Source: an uncultured Gammaproteobacteria bacterium | GTDB lineage: Bacteria; Pseudomonadota; Gammaproteobacteria; Berkiellales; Berkiellaceae | DNA: 64,000 nt | NCBI GenBank assembly: GCA_902826485.1 | Contig: CADEEZ010000012.1 | Span: 1 to 64,000 of the forward strand | Reading direction: 5' to 3' | Shown here: in pieces, positions 17,969 to 27,901 of the stretch | How the letters are laid out: each line of letters begins with the position of its first letter | Position numbering within the stretch: the first letter of the stretch is position 1 | The notes under the pieces: model-generated | Told to the model about the DNA's origin: nothing | Seen by the model: only the letters and a program-made list of their open reading frames with translations | Database searches by the model: none | Translations under genes and position numbers: made by a program

Positions 17969-18803
17969 TGGCCTCTCCCATTTGGATTGGCGCGAGGGCT
18001 TTCAGATTAGGATTTAATTTTGCTTGGGGAGGCAATAATACAATCACCGTTGAGCCCAAGGTGAAAAATCCGACCTCATCTGCTTTTTGGTAATTTGAGC
18101 CGGCTGGGTACGGCGTGTGTTGAATTTTTTTGCTAAACCCGCAGCCAGCTGGTGCGACTTTACCTGCCCAAGCCGTGTCTATGCTGCCCACTATCATTGC
18201 CCCAACCAGAATAACGGCCATTGGTCCATAGGCAGTATCATATAAGGCCACAACCCGTTCGTTTTTCGCGAATAACCCAGGTACATGTTCGGTGGTTAAA
18301 ATATTCACCGAAAAAAGTTTTCCAGGTACATAAATCATGTCGGTTAATTTACCGGCAAAGGGTAAATGTACCCGATGGTAATCTTTAGGTGCTAAATAAA
18401 TCGTCACAAAAGGACTGTTTTTGAAGTTTTTAGCCATTTCAGGGTTGGCTAACACACTGTCAACAGAGTAGAGATGATTTTTGGCTTGAATAAACTGATT
18501 TTCCTGCATCAATCCAAAATTTTGAATACATCCATCGGCAGGGCAAATGATGCTATTAGGGTTTGCATCAATGATTCTGGCTTCAGGCTTAAGCTTGCGC
18601 GTAAAAAAATCGTTGAAGCTGTCATAGGTATAGGGGTTAGGCTCTAAAGCTTCAGATAGGTTTACTTCAGGATACTGGCCTAAAAAATAACGAATCAGAT
18701 AGTTTTTTAGCCAGGGAATTTTATTGTTAGCAAGTAAACCACCAAACCTAGAAATTGCATGTTGGGGAGCTAAATATTGTTTAATTATGTCAAATGGGAG
18801 CAT
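17955..18803 (-). CDS. psd: Phosphatidylserine decarboxylase proenzyme
   Basis: This inner-membrane enzyme makes phosphatidylethanolamine from phosphatidylserine. The self-cleavage site that generates the pyruvoyl group is the LGST motif in FFTLGSTVIVLLP, with Ser251 becoming the pyruvate. Other family stretches are YDSFNDFFTRKLKPEAR, PADGCIQ, YLAPKDYHRVHLPFAG and VGAMIVGSI. Its 282 residues match the proteobacterial short form. It is divergent from orn, as psd and orn are neighbours in E. coli, though rsgA, which lies between them there, is absent here. Confidence 0.96.
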   Translation of the reverse strand: MLPFDIIKQYLAPQHAISRFGGLLANNKIPWLKNYLIRYFLGQYPEVNLSEALEPNPYTYDSFNDFFTRKLKPEARIIDANPNSIICPADGCIQNFGLMQENQFIQAKNHLYSVDSVLANPEMAKNFKNSPFVTIYLAPKDYHRVHLPFAGKLTDMIYVPGKLFSVNILTTEHVPGLFAKNERVVALYDTAYGPMAVILVGAMIVGSIDTAWAGKVAPAGCGFSKKIQHTPYPAGSNYQKADEVGFFTLGSTVIVLLPPQAKLNPNLKALAPIQMGEAIANF

Positions 18804-18876
18804 CGGTTACTTGCCTTCGTTGCAGTTGTTTCGCTCAACGCCTATGATTGATGGTTTGGGTGAATAGGAAGCAGCG

Positions 18877-19431
18877 ATGAATGATAAGCGAAGAAACCTC
18901 ATTTGGATAGATCTAGAAATGACAGGCCTTGATTGTCAGCAAGATACCATACTAGAAATTGCGACAATCATCACCGACAGTGACTTAAATATATTAGCAG
19001 AAGGCCCCAGTTTGGCTATTTATCAGCCGCCAGAAGAATTGGTTAAAATGAATGAATGGGTCAGAAACCAGCATCAAAAATCAGGCTTAACAGAACGTGT
19101 TAAAGCAAGCACGGTTTCAATGAAACAAGCCGAAGACTTAACTTTATCTTTTGTGCGGGAGTATACCGATGCTCGAGAGTCGCCTATGTGTGGGAATACC
19201 ATTTGCCAAGACAGACGATTTATGGCCAATTATATGCAAGCGTTAGAGGCGCATTTCCATTATCGTCATATCGATGTGAGCACGGTAAAGGAATTAGCGA
19301 AGCGTTGGGCGCCTAAACTTTATCAAGGGTTCAAGAAACAATCTAAACATTTGGCTTTAGATGATATCAAAGACTCTATTGATGAACTCAAATATTATCG
19401 CGAAAGATTTTTTAATTTAGCCGTTGAATAG
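18877..19431 (+). CDS. orn: Oligoribonuclease
   Basis: Orn degrades two- to five-base RNA fragments, including pGpG, to mononucleotides, finishing mRNA decay and cyclic-di-GMP turnover. The DEDDh exonuclease motifs are visible: IDLEMTGLD, the central [11 protein letters not shown], and [14 protein letters not shown] near the end. Its length of 184 is standard. It reads into nnr with only ten bases between stop and start, so it may head the operon orn-nnr-tsaE-amiB-mutL. queG, found between orn and nnr in E. coli, is missing. Confidence 0.97.
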   Translation: MNDKRRNLIWIDLEMTGLDCQQDTILEIATIITDSDLNILAEGPSLAIYQPPEELVKMNEWVRNQHQKSGLTERVKASTVSMKQAEDLTLSFVREYTDARESPMCGNTICQDRRFMANYMQALEAHFHYRHIDVSTVKELAKRWAPKLYQGFKKQSKHLALDDIKDSIDELKYYRERFFNLAVE

Positions 19432-19441
19432 TGACAATCAT

Positions 19442-20971
19442 ATGACAAATCTTAGTTTAGCTATTTATTCCGTAGAACAAATACGTGCAATAGAACAAAG
19501 TGTGATGCAAGAAAATAGTGCATCAGAGCAATTGATGATCCGGGCGGCTAAGTTTTGTCTAAGCACTTTACAATCACGTTGGCCAAGTGAAAAAAATCTC
19601 ACGATATATTGCGGCAACGGCAATAATGGGGGTGACGGTTTATATTTGGCTTTATCCGCCAAAGAAGCGGGTTACGAAGTAGAAGTCGTGATGTTACCCG
19701 TGAATGTGAATGCCGGGGAAAAAGAACAAAAATATTTAAGCACCCTGCGTTTAAAATTAAGGCAAGTGGCGATTGAACCCATTATATTTACACCCGATTT
19801 TGTGCCATCGGGAAAAATACTCGTAGACGCGTTATTAGGCATCGGTTTACACGGTATGCTTAAGCCAGCTTTCCGTGAAATCATCGAACATATTAATGTT
19901 TATCGTCACAATAAAAATCTGAAAGTATTGGCAGTAGATGTACCCAGTGGGCTAGATGCCGATACCGGTGGGGTAGCCGATATTGCGGTAAGAGCCGATG
20001 TAACCGCAACTTTTATCGGTCACAAAACAGGCTTATTAACCGGATTAGGGCCAGAGTTGGCGGGCGAAATAGCGATTGATCAACTCGACATTCCTAAAAC
20101 GGCGTTTGATCAAATTCGGCCTTATTGCCAAGAAATAACGGCTGATATGTTTAGATCCCATTTGCCGGTTCGCCCTAAAACTGCTCATAAAAAAGATTTC
20201 GGTCATGTGGTGGTCATTGGGGGCGGCGAATTGCAATTTGCAGGGGCGGCTGTTTTATCGGCAACAGCTGCTTTAAAAGCAGGGGCAGGATTGGTTTCTG
20301 TTATTGTGCCTTCTAAAAGTTATGTGCGAATCAGTCATGCCCCTCTTGAACTCATGTGTTATGCCATCGATAATTTTAATTTAGACACAGCCGGTTTTTT
20401 AGCTCAAGCAGATGTGATAGTGATTGGCCCGGGCTTAGCCCAAAATGGTTGGTCAAAACAGGCCTTGACGTATGTGTTAACCTTAAATAAAAAAGTAATT
20501 TATGATGCCGACGCCCTTAATTTGATAGCCAAAGACGATTTAGGCGCATCGATGTTTCTGACCGACCCTAATAAAAGTATATTTACGCCGCATCCAGGTG
20601 AAGCGTCGCGATTGTTAAATTTAGACACGGCGGCAGTTCAATTAGATAGATTTGCTGCTTGTAAAAAAATGGCAACACAATATCATGCAACCGTGGTATT
20701 AAAAGGCGCGGGCAGTTTAATTTATCATCCAGACACGCAATTTACGTTATGCACGACAGCCAATCCTGCTTTGGCAACAGCGGGCACAGGAGATGTCTTA
20801 ACGGGTATCATGGCAAGTTTATGGGCGCAGGGATTAAGCATCCATGATGCGGCAAGTGGTGCGGTATGGTTGCATGCCTTTTTGGCCGAAGAACAAAGTA
20901 AAAAAATGGGGCCAAGAGGATTGGTTGCCAGTGATATTGTGAAGGCGATACCGCTTGGAATCAATCAATGA
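19442..20971 (+). CDS. nnr: Bifunctional NAD(P)H-hydrate epimerase / ADP-dependent dehydratase
   Basis: This enzyme repairs hydrated NADH and NADPH. The N-terminal epimerase (YjeF_N) domain shows [16 protein letters not shown] and [12 protein letters not shown]. The C-terminal ribokinase-like dehydratase shows [40 protein letters not shown] and [13 protein letters not shown]. About 510 residues is the usual fused length. ATG 19442 is the better start: the upstream in-frame TTG at 19424 overlaps orn. The stop overlaps the tsaE start in ATGA, so the two are coupled. Confidence 0.95.
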   Translation: MTNLSLAIYSVEQIRAIEQSVMQENSASEQLMIRAAKFCLSTLQSRWPSEKNLTIYCGNGNNGGDGLYLALSAKEAGYEVEVVMLPVNVNAGEKEQKYLSTLRLKLRQVAIEPIIFTPDFVPSGKILVDALLGIGLHGMLKPAFREIIEHINVYRHNKNLKVLAVDVPSGLDADTGGVADIAVRADVTATFIGHKTGLLTGLGPELAGEIAIDQLDIPKTAFDQIRPYCQEITADMFRSHLPVRPKTAHKKDFGHVVVIGGGELQFAGAAVLSATAALKAGAGLVSVIVPSKSYVRISHAPLELMCYAIDNFNLDTAGFLAQADVIVIGPGLAQNGWSKQALTYVLTLNKKVIYDADALNLIAKDDLGASMFLTDPNKSIFTPHPGEASRLLNLDTAAVQLDRFAACKKMATQYHATVVLKGAGSLIYHPDTQFTLCTTANPALATAGTGDVLTGIMASLWAQGLSIHDAASGAVWLHAFLAEEQSKKMGPRGLVASDIVKAIPLGINQ

Positions 20972-21429
20972 AAAAGTGGCATCAGGTGGTGCAATCACCT
21001 GAAGAATTAATAGCGCTGGCGCGTGATTTTGCCGAAGCGCTTAAAATCACCACAAACTTAACGCCTAAACCGATTATCATTTATTTATTAGGCGAATTAG
21101 GGGCGGGGAAAACAACCTTTGCTAAAGGTTTTTTAAGCGGGTTTGGTTATCAAGGCTTAGTAAAAAGCCCTACCTATACGTTAGTCGAGCCCTATGATTT
21201 GGGTGAACTTAAAATATACCATTTTGATTTATATAGATTAACCGGCCCAAGTGAAGCCGAAGAGATGGGTATCGTGGATTATTTTCATGATAATGCGATT
21301 AGCTTGATAGAGTGGCCTGAAAAAGCCGAAGGATTTTTGCCTCCATACGATTGGCAAGTGAACATAGATTTTCAAGAAAACAATTTGCATAGATTTATTA
21401 CTATTAAGAACGTAAACGAAGATGATTAA
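20968..21429 (+). CDS. tsaE: tRNA threonylcarbamoyladenosine biosynthesis ATPase TsaE
   Basis: TsaE is the small ATPase that cycles the TsaB-TsaD complex in making t6A at position 37 of ANN-decoding tRNAs. Its 153 residues contain Walker A ([14 protein letters not shown]), the [10 protein letters not shown] switch and the family stretch [25 protein letters not shown] lies near the end. It is coupled to nnr by ATGA and overlaps the amidase gene by eight bases, as in the conserved yjeF-yjeE-amiB-mutL order. Confidence 0.96.
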   Translation: MKKWHQVVQSPEELIALARDFAEALKITTNLTPKPIIIYLLGELGAGKTTFAKGFLSGFGYQGLVKSPTYTLVEPYDLGELKIYHFDLYRLTGPSEAEEMGIVDYFHDNAISLIEWPEKAEGFLPPYDWQVNIDFQENNLHRFITIKNVNEDD

Positions 21430-22711
21430 GCATATAATTCCTCTCCTATTTTTTATACTCACGCTCATTTCAAGCACCTCGACATTGGCTGCGCAGGTCG
21501 TCATGAAAGGCGTGCGTGTTTGGTCAAAACAAGAAAGCACGCGTGTGGTGTTCGAACTTACCGGCAAACCGCAGATAGAATCGCTCGAATTGGAAAATCC
21601 CGATCGATATGTAGTCGATCTTAAAAACACACAGTGCCAAGTGATGCTCAAGCCTAATTTATTCAAAAACAGCCCTATCACAGAATTTAGACACAGCACA
21701 CGTCAAACAAAAGATTGTCGACTGGTATTTGAATTAAATGCAAAATTGCCTGCCAATAGTTTTGTGTTACAACCCAATGATTCTGAAGGGTTTCGTTTAG
21801 TGATAGACATCGGGGATTCAGTCGGTTTATTCGAGGTAGAAAACTCAGAATCAGACAAAGAACCTAAAGTGTCAGAAGCAAAAGCAGCAGAAGACCTAAA
21901 AAAAGACATTATTTCTGCTTTACCCAAAACGCCTAAAAAAATGCTTAAAGCCGGTACTCGGCCCTTTATTATTGCCATAGATCCTGGGCACGGTGGACAA
22001 GATTCAGGTGCTGTTGGTAGAAAATATAAAACCTATGAAAAAGAAGTGGTGCTTGCGGTTGCCAAAAAATTAAAAGCTTTAATTAATCAAGAAAGTCACA
22101 TGAAGGCTTTTTTAACGCGCGATGGGGATTATTTTATCACCCTCAGAAAACGCATTAACATGGCCCGGGAAATGGGGGCCGATATTTTTGTGTCCTTGCA
22201 CGCAGATAGCCAACCGAATGGACAAAATGCGAAAGGCGCCTCGGTATATGTGTTATCCGACAAAGGGGCAAGTAGTGAAGCAGCAAGATGGTTGGCAGAC
22301 AGAGAAAACAAAGCGGATTGGATTGGGGGCACAAAACTCGAAGATAAAAATCCCACCCTGGCTTCTGTCTTATTAGATCTATCCCAAACCATTAGCCAAG
22401 AATCTAGCGAAGAGTTAGGAGACAGTGTTTTAAGTTCCTTGGGTAAATTTGCCAGTTTGCATAAGAAAAATGTAGAACGTGCAGCGTTTGTGGTATTAAA
22501 ATCACCCGACATCCCCTCCATATTGGTAGAATTAGAATTTTTATCTAACAACGATGGTGAATTGAGATTACGCCAAGCAGATTATCAACAGAAATTGGCC
22601 GAAGGCGTCTTCAGCGGCTTAAGAGATTATTTTTCAAAACGGTCGTTGCCGCCTGCACATCCACATGGACATGACATGCAAAATGGGTTAGATGTGGCCA
22701 GTGTCAAATAA
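21422..22711 (+). CDS. amiB: N-acetylmuramoyl-L-alanine amidase with AMIN domain
   Basis: This secreted periplasmic amidase cleaves the amide bond between MurNAc and the stem peptide and splits the septum. A signal peptide covers roughly 1-23 ([20 protein letters not shown]). The AMIN domain follows (about 25-120). The Amidase_3 domain has zinc ligands in [12 protein letters not shown], the Glu of KTYEKEVVL, and FVSLHADS, and the catalytic Glu in LVELEFLSN. Its position before mutL makes it the amiB orthologue, though no C-terminal LysM domain is seen. The E. coli-type activators EnvC/NlpD are not in the window. Confidence 0.93.
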   Translation: MIKHIIPLLFFILTLISSTSTLAAQVVMKGVRVWSKQESTRVVFELTGKPQIESLELENPDRYVVDLKNTQCQVMLKPNLFKNSPITEFRHSTRQTKDCRLVFELNAKLPANSFVLQPNDSEGFRLVIDIGDSVGLFEVENSESDKEPKVSEAKAAEDLKKDIISALPKTPKKMLKAGTRPFIIAIDPGHGGQDSGAVGRKYKTYEKEVVLAVAKKLKALINQESHMKAFLTRDGDYFITLRKRINMAREMGADIFVSLHADSQPNGQNAKGASVYVLSDKGASSEAARWLADRENKADWIGGTKLEDKNPTLASVLLDLSQTISQESSEELGDSVLSSLGKFASLHKKNVERAAFVVLKSPDIPSILVELEFLSNNDGELRLRQADYQQKLAEGVFSGLRDYFSKRSLPPAHPHGHDMQNGLDVASVK

Positions 22712-24473
22712 TTATCGCGCTATCCAGATTTTGCCTATTGCCTTAGCAAATCAGATTGCAGCCGGTGAAGTCATTGAAAGACCTGCTTCTTGCATCAAAG
22801 AATTGCTCGAGAACAGTTTAGATTCAGGTGCCACCGAAATTCATATTGATATTGATGCCGGTGGCATGCGTCAAATCACTATTACCGATAATGGATCAGG
22901 GATAGCCAAAGAAGATCTGCCTTTAACCATCGCCGCCCATGCGACAAGCAAAATTCAAATACAACAAGATTTGTTTTGCTTAACCACCTTAGGGTTTAGA
23001 GGCGAAGCATTAGCCAGTATTCAAGCCGTCAGTAAAGTGGAAATTATCTCTAAAAGACCTACGCCTGAAACCAAAGCCTATAAATTAACAGCCTATCAAA
23101 ATTCAGAATTAAAAGAAGCGCATTTTTCGGGGGAGCAGGGTACCACGGTAGTGATTAAAGATTTATTTTATAATGTACCCGCCAGAAAGAAATTTTTAAA
23201 GTCTGCCAAAACAGAATATTTACACATCGAGAGCCTAGTGACGGCTTTGGCCTTATCTCGGCCAGAAGTCGCGGTATATTTTAACCATAATCAAAAACAA
23301 ATCTATTATTTGCCTAAAGCTTTAACCGCTAGTCAATTGCAAGGCAGAGTCGCTAAGTTATTGGGTAAAAATTTTATCGATCATGCCATTGAACTCAATA
23401 TGGAAAGGGTCGGGCTAACATTAACCGGTTTTTTAGGGTTGCCTGAAACATTTTCCCGCACCAATAATCTACAATATTTTTATATCAATGGTCGATTAAT
23501 TAAAGATAAATTAATCACACACGCCATTAAAAGTTTTTTTCAAGAAAATCACTTGCTGGGGGCAGGCCTGTATCCGGCTTATGTTTTATATTTTAAGATC
23601 AATCCTGAAGATGTGGATGTGAACGTGCACCCCACTAAACACGAAGTGCGTTTCCATGAGCCTCGATTGATTCATGATTTTATTACGTCAACGCTCGCTT
23701 CGGTGGTGAGCCAAACAGGCTTAACGTCGGTATCTGATCTCGAACACGAGATGCCTGTGCCCAGCCAGGTTGCCGAAATTCATACGGCCAATTTTAGTTT
23801 AAAATCCAGGGCGACTTCAGCACTTGAGCCTGAATTTAAAACAACACCTGCATTTTTAAAACAAGGCCCAGAACCCAGTTTTTTTGTGCCTAGAGATAAT
23901 TATGTGGCATCAAGCCCTATCATAAAAATAGGGCCGTATTTATTATTGGGACAGACCATTGAACAACCCGAGCAAGGCAAAATAATAGATATCGCGTTAG
24001 GACAAGCTGAATTATTATCTTATGTGCTGGATGAAAACCAAAATAATTGGTTCGAACCCAAACCCCTACTCGTGCCATTCACTATCATAACGCCTCACAC
24101 GGAACACTGGGTGTGGCCGCAACGGCAAGAATATTTTAGAACCCAATTTGGCTTAATTTATCAATTTAAACAAAAAAATGAATTGCTGATAACGCATTTG
24201 CCTCATATATTAAAGCACATGAACCATCAAGAGCGGATAGATAAGTTTTCTATCTTATTTCAACAGGGTTTATATAATGACGAGGCTGAATGGCGCAAAG
24301 CCATGATTCACGCTTTTCCTGAAAAATATTTAAGCAGTTTGCCCTTAGATGAATGGGGAACGCAATCGAAAATTTTAGAAAATATTGATAATCAGGATTT
24401 TGTTCGGGAAGTTGATTTAAATATGATGAGTGATTTATTTCACACAACCTCATGTTCCAAGCTGCCCGCCTAG
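22701..24473 (+). CDS. mutL: DNA mismatch repair protein MutL, with altered C-terminus
   Basis: MutL couples MutS mismatch recognition to strand incision. The N-terminal GHKL ATPase is intact: QIAAGEVIERPASCIKELLE, ENSLDSGAT, DNGSGIA, GFRGEALASI and VNVHPTKHEVRF. The C-terminal dimerisation domain is much diverged. The usual DMHAAHER stretch reads DIALGQAELL, and the terminal CHG and NHGRPT motifs are missing. The last 17-18 codons fall inside the 303-bp tandem duplication, so the tail comes from the mobile-element side. GTG 22701 gives a normal N-terminus and overlaps amiB; ATG 22692 is the alternative. Confidence 0.9.
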   Translation: MSNNYRAIQILPIALANQIAAGEVIERPASCIKELLENSLDSGATEIHIDIDAGGMRQITITDNGSGIAKEDLPLTIAAHATSKIQIQQDLFCLTTLGFRGEALASIQAVSKVEIISKRPTPETKAYKLTAYQNSELKEAHFSGEQGTTVVIKDLFYNVPARKKFLKSAKTEYLHIESLVTALALSRPEVAVYFNHNQKQIYYLPKALTASQLQGRVAKLLGKNFIDHAIELNMERVGLTLTGFLGLPETFSRTNNLQYFYINGRLIKDKLITHAIKSFFQENHLLGAGLYPAYVLYFKINPEDVDVNVHPTKHEVRFHEPRLIHDFITSTLASVVSQTGLTSVSDLEHEMPVPSQVAEIHTANFSLKSRATSALEPEFKTTPAFLKQGPEPSFFVPRDNYVASSPIIKIGPYLLLGQTIEQPEQGKIIDIALGQAELLSYVLDENQNNWFEPKPLLVPFTIITPHTEHWVWPQRQEYFRTQFGLIYQFKQKNELLITHLPHILKHMNHQERIDKFSILFQQGLYNDEAEWRKAMIHAFPEKYLSSLPLDEWGTQSKILENIDNQDFVREVDLNMMSDLFHTTSCSKLPA

Positions 24474-24719
24474 CGGCGTCAGCTTTCCACACGGGGCTAA
24501 ATTCCTAGGCTACTTCCGTGGCCAAAATCAGTAGATTCTGGTTAAAATAGTGAGATAAGTTAGAGGATCTTAAGCAGCGGAGCTGCGCAGGATTTTAGCC
24601 CCGCGTGTCGGTCGAGCGCCGTTAGGCGTTTCGACCAGAACGTGGGGAAAAGGATGAAATTATCCACCCCGATAATAAACCGCGGTAGCGGCGTAGGAAA
24701 GTTTGAATTGATACATTTA
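24417..24719 (+). repeat. 303-bp tandem duplication, copy 1
   Basis: This copy aligns with 24720-25022 at a constant offset of 303 bases and is almost identical over its middle two thirds. It contains the mutL stop and a large imperfect inverted repeat (CCACACGGGGCTAAA paired with TTTTAGCCCCGCGTGT), with the smaller hairpin GGTCGAGCGCC-GTTA-GGCGTTTCGACC inside the flank. It ends with a copy of the transposase start region that breaks off after about 20 codons. Confidence 0.88.
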
Positions 24720-25022
24720 TTAAATATGATAAATGACGCATTTCACGCAACCCCATGTTCCAAGCTGTCCGCCTAGCGGCGTCAGCTTTCCACACGGGGC
24801 TAAATTCCTAGGCTACTTCCGTGGCCAAAATCAGTAGATTCTGGTTAAAATAGTGAGATAAGTTAGAGGATCTTAAGCAGCGGAGCTGCGCAGGATTTTA
24901 GCCCCGCGTGTCGGTCGAGCGCCGTTAGGCGTTTCGACCAGAACGTGGGGAAAAGGATGAAATTATCCACCCCGATAATAAACCGCGGTAGCGGCGTAGG
25001 AAAGTTTGAATTGACACATTCA
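24720..25022 (+). repeat. 303-bp tandem duplication, copy 2
   Basis: This second copy directly abuts the first. Its first 50 bases differ from copy 1 at several places, yet still translate to a peptide like the mutL tail (FHATPCSKLSA versus FHTTSCSKLPA). Its 3' end provides the first 22 codons of the IS200-type transposase. The inverted repeats are the same as in copy 1 and are probably the left-end structures of the element. Confidence 0.88.
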
Positions 25023-25463
25023 TTTCGTTCGCATTATTTTCATTTAATTTGGTCTACAAAAAATCGAGAAGATTCGATCACAAAAGAAATACAACCCCGT
25101 TTGTATGCTTATATGGGTGGAATCGTCAAAAATCATCCCGCCGCATTGTTGAAAATTGGCGGTACCGCCAATCATGTACACCTTTTAATTTGTATAAATT
25201 CACTAGATAAATTTAGCGATTTAATTAGAGAAATAAAAGCCAAATCGTCACTTTGGATTCGTCAAAATTATCCAAAATATCAATATTTTGCTTGGCAAGA
25301 GGGATATGGCTCTTTTTCTGTTAGTTTTTCAGTACATGAAAAGGTAAAAAAATACATAGAAAATCAAGAAGAGCATCATAAAAATCTTTCATTTGAAGAA
25401 GAATTTGAAGGTCTTTTAGAAAGAAATAACATGAAATATGATGAGCGATTTGTATTTGGGTAA
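24957..25463 (+). mobile_element. tnpA: IS200/IS605-type Y1 (HUH) transposase gene
   Basis: The product is a single-strand transposase of the Y1_Tnp family (PF01797). The HUH metal motif is HVHLL in GTANHVHLLICI. The neighbouring strand is WQEGYGSFSVSFS, and the catalytic tyrosine is expected in VKKYIENQEEHHKN. The core fold begins at RSHYFHLIWSTKNRE, so the first 20 or so residues, read from ATG 24957, come from the duplicated repeat and may not be original. The 168 residues are near complete. No tnpB partner is seen. The hairpins upstream could be the recognised left end. The gene may still be active, since the frame is intact. Confidence 0.88.
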
Positions 25464-25553
25464 ATACCCCGTATCTTTTGCTTGAAGTTCCCTTAAAAAC
25501 CCTCTAAAATCCCTTTTCCTAATTAATTTAGCTTACATTTTGGTAGAGACCCG

Positions 25554-25658
25554 ATGAAAAAAGCCAACAGATTCAAATGGTTACTGATTGAAGGCATGAT
25601 ATTGGTATGCTTTTTAAAGCTCGTGCTTAGCCCCATTTTAACGTTTTGGATAGCTTAA
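25554..25658 (+). CDS. 34-residue single-span membrane peptide
   Basis: This short frame starts at ATG 25554 with the bases GTAGAG upstream and encodes MKKANRFKWLLIEGMILVCF followed by LKLVLSPILTFWIA. The pattern is a basic N-terminus and one long hydrophobic segment, as in many small inner-membrane proteins. It ends eight bases before the miaA start, so it could be translated as a leader of the miaA-hfq operon. No family is recognised, and it may be a chance frame. Confidence 0.4.
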   Translation: MKKANRFKWLLIEGMILVCFLKLVLSPILTFWIA

Positions 25659-25666
25659 ATACCCTC

Positions 25667-26605
25667 ATGCAGCGTAAAAAAGTGATTTTTATCTCTGGGC
25701 CCACCGCCAGTGGCAAAACGGATTTAGCGATTTATCTAAAAGATCATCTCCCCCTAGACTTAATCAGTGTAGATTCAAGTTTAGTGTATAGGGGCTTAGA
25801 CATTGGTTCTGGCAAACCCAGCCAAGCAATTTTAAATCACGCCCCCCATCATCTGATTGATATTTTAGACCCCAGCGAAGTATTCAGTGCGGGTTTGTTC
25901 CGCGATTTGGCCTTAGAAAAAATAAACGATATTTTTGAAAAGGGCAGGGTGCCTTGCTTGGTAGGCGGCACCATGATGTACTTTAAATCGCTTGTCGACG
26001 GTCTAAACGAAGCACCTGGGCGTGATGATAATTTTAGACAAAATTTAGTGCACCGAGCCAATACCGAAGGCACTGAAAAATTACATCAAGAATTGTTAGG
26101 CATTGATCCCGATAGTGCCAATAAAATTCATACGAATGATTATAAACGCATCGAACGTGCGCTCGAAATCTTTTATTTAACCGGTAAAACAAAATCGAGT
26201 TATATTCAAGCTCAAATCAAAACACCCCATTTTGATATTATTCATGTTGCGCTTATGCCTGTGATTACGCCACGAGAAAAATTACATGAAAATATTAAGT
26301 TAAGATTTAACAACATGTTAGCCCAGGGCCTAATCGAAGAAGTTGAAAAATTAAAAGCCAGAGGCGATTTGCATTTAGATTTGCCGAGCATTCGATCGGT
26401 GGGGTATCAGCAAGTTTGGCGTTATCTAGACGGCCAATACGACAAAAACACGATGACAGAAAAAGCCATTATCGCCACGCGTCAATTGGCTAAGCATCAA
26501 TTAACCTGGTTACGCGGTTGGGAAAATGTTCAGCCATTTGACTTTGCTTTACCTAATTTGAATCAAGAAGTCTTGGCTCATTTGCAAAGTACACGCGTTA
26601 TTTAA
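25667..26605 (+). CDS. miaA: tRNA dimethylallyltransferase
   Basis: MiaA adds a dimethylallyl group to A37 of tRNAs that read codons starting with U. The P-loop is ISGPTASGKTDLAI, the catalytic Asp lies in SVDSSLVYRGLDIGS, and the conserved PHHLIDILDP, VGGTMMYFKSL, NDYKRIERALEI and RQLAKHQLTWLR stretches are all present. The start is ATG 25667; an in-frame TTG at 25646 overlaps the preceding small frame and is less likely. Its place before hfq follows the E. coli order, but an M48 peptidase gene has been inserted between them. Confidence 0.96.
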   Translation: MQRKKVIFISGPTASGKTDLAIYLKDHLPLDLISVDSSLVYRGLDIGSGKPSQAILNHAPHHLIDILDPSEVFSAGLFRDLALEKINDIFEKGRVPCLVGGTMMYFKSLVDGLNEAPGRDDNFRQNLVHRANTEGTEKLHQELLGIDPDSANKIHTNDYKRIERALEIFYLTGKTKSSYIQAQIKTPHFDIIHVALMPVITPREKLHENIKLRFNNMLAQGLIEEVEKLKARGDLHLDLPSIRSVGYQQVWRYLDGQYDKNTMTEKAIIATRQLAKHQLTWLRGWENVQPFDFALPNLNQEVLAHLQSTRVI

Positions 26606-26629
26606 AAATACCCCCCTTGGAGAGAAGTA

Positions 26630-27751
26630 ATGTTGATTGGTCCAAGCCCCGATGGTTTTTTTAGCTGGCGGTTTTTAAAGCAATTTTCTTATTTTGCGAC
26701 TTTATGTACTGTGACATTGACTGCGCCTTTTTGGTTTAGTTTCTCATTCAATGAAACGGCAGCAGTCCTCGTCATAACCCTACTCGATGAAATCGAGTTG
26801 CCCATGATGATTTCATTTTACCACTATCTCATTATGCGTTTACCCATGCTTAGTCATGAAACACGAGAGGGATTATTTGAAGGCCTTCGTTTCCTGTTAC
26901 GTAGAGGCCAACCCTTGATGACGGCGATAAGAGATGATCTTATTTGCCGTACGCTACTCGTTTCACCCTATAAATATTTGAGTGTGTTTACCGTGCGGCA
27001 TTTTTCTTTAGGGCTGGGTGTGATTAACCTAGTGATATCGACCTTGTACCGTATGATCACATTGCCCTTTGAGCAACCAAGCCTTTCTCCCTCTTATCAA
27101 AGAAAAAAAATATATGCAATTGATAATAAACTTAAAAGTAATGCGATTAAGATGGCAGCAAGTGCCGAATTAAAAAGCATAGAAATGGATATTAACGAAT
27201 CTTCAGAAATAAAGGCTTATGCCCTTTTTGATCAAAATAAAATAAGAATCAACCGAGGATTGATTAATGCTTTGAAAACACCAAATAATATTAGTGCGGT
27301 AATCGCGCATGAGATAGGGCATTTAAAAAGGTCTCTTATTGATAACGTCATGAATGATAGCAGTTACTATCTAACGCGGATTTTGAAAGTGTTTGGTGCA
27401 TTGTTGCTACCGACACCTGCTGCGGGCTATGGACTTGGTTTATTAGCGATAGCAAATATATCGGAATGCGGGATTTCACAAGGCGAAGAAGAAAGAGCGG
27501 ATCGCATGGCTTGTCATTTGGTGGAAGAGCCTACTACAGTGGAAAAAGGGTTAGTGCGAGTTTTTGAGGCGGCACAAGAAAATCAGCATAAAAATAGGTT
27601 AGAAACATATAACCCCTTTCCACTTGTTGCTTCACGATGTGTCACCATGCTATTTGGCTCAGCAACTCATCCTACAGATGAAGCGCGTTTAAGTGCGGTT
27701 CGAGATGAAATTAACAAAATAGTCGAATCTAAACCCCAAAAGTTGTCCTAA
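26630..27751 (+). CDS. Membrane-anchored M48 family zinc metallopeptidase
   Basis: This 373-residue protein carries the M48 site HEIGH (His227, Glu228, His231), with the third ligand in GEEERADRMACHL (Glu286-288 region). The first 70 residues contain one or two membrane segments, and further hydrophobic stretches lie near 125-145 and 252-275. M48 members such as HtpX and Oma1 cut misfolded membrane proteins, but this sequence has an unusual N-terminal half and I cannot place it in a subfamily. GGAGAG precedes the ATG. Its insertion between miaA and hfq is not part of the usual gene order. A link with the HflKC-FtsH quality-control system encoded downstream is possible. Confidence 0.82.
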   Translation: MLIGPSPDGFFSWRFLKQFSYFATLCTVTLTAPFWFSFSFNETAAVLVITLLDEIELPMMISFYHYLIMRLPMLSHETREGLFEGLRFLLRRGQPLMTAIRDDLICRTLLVSPYKYLSVFTVRHFSLGLGVINLVISTLYRMITLPFEQPSLSPSYQRKKIYAIDNKLKSNAIKMAASAELKSIEMDINESSEIKAYALFDQNKIRINRGLINALKTPNNISAVIAHEIGHLKRSLIDNVMNDSSYYLTRILKVFGALLLPTPAAGYGLGLLAIANISECGISQGEEERADRMACHLVEEPTTVEKGLVRVFEAAQENQHKNRLETYNPFPLVASRCVTMLFGSATHPTDEARLSAVRDEINKIVESKPQKLS

Positions 27752-27901
27752 CTGTTATATTTTAATAAGTGGTGATACACTCTATTTATCTATTGTTTTA
27801 TACTACGGATAGTTGTTACTTACGTTGCTAGTTAGCAAACCATAAAAATGTCAGGTAAATTTGTGACTGGTGATAATAAAAATCAAATGGAGAGGAAGCA
27901 A

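Noticed and set aside
24417-25022. Self-splicing intron or structured RNA in the 303-bp repeats
   Set aside because: The inverted repeats are simple, the unit abuts a Y1 transposase gene, and no group I or group II core motifs are visible; transposon-end structures are the simpler reading.
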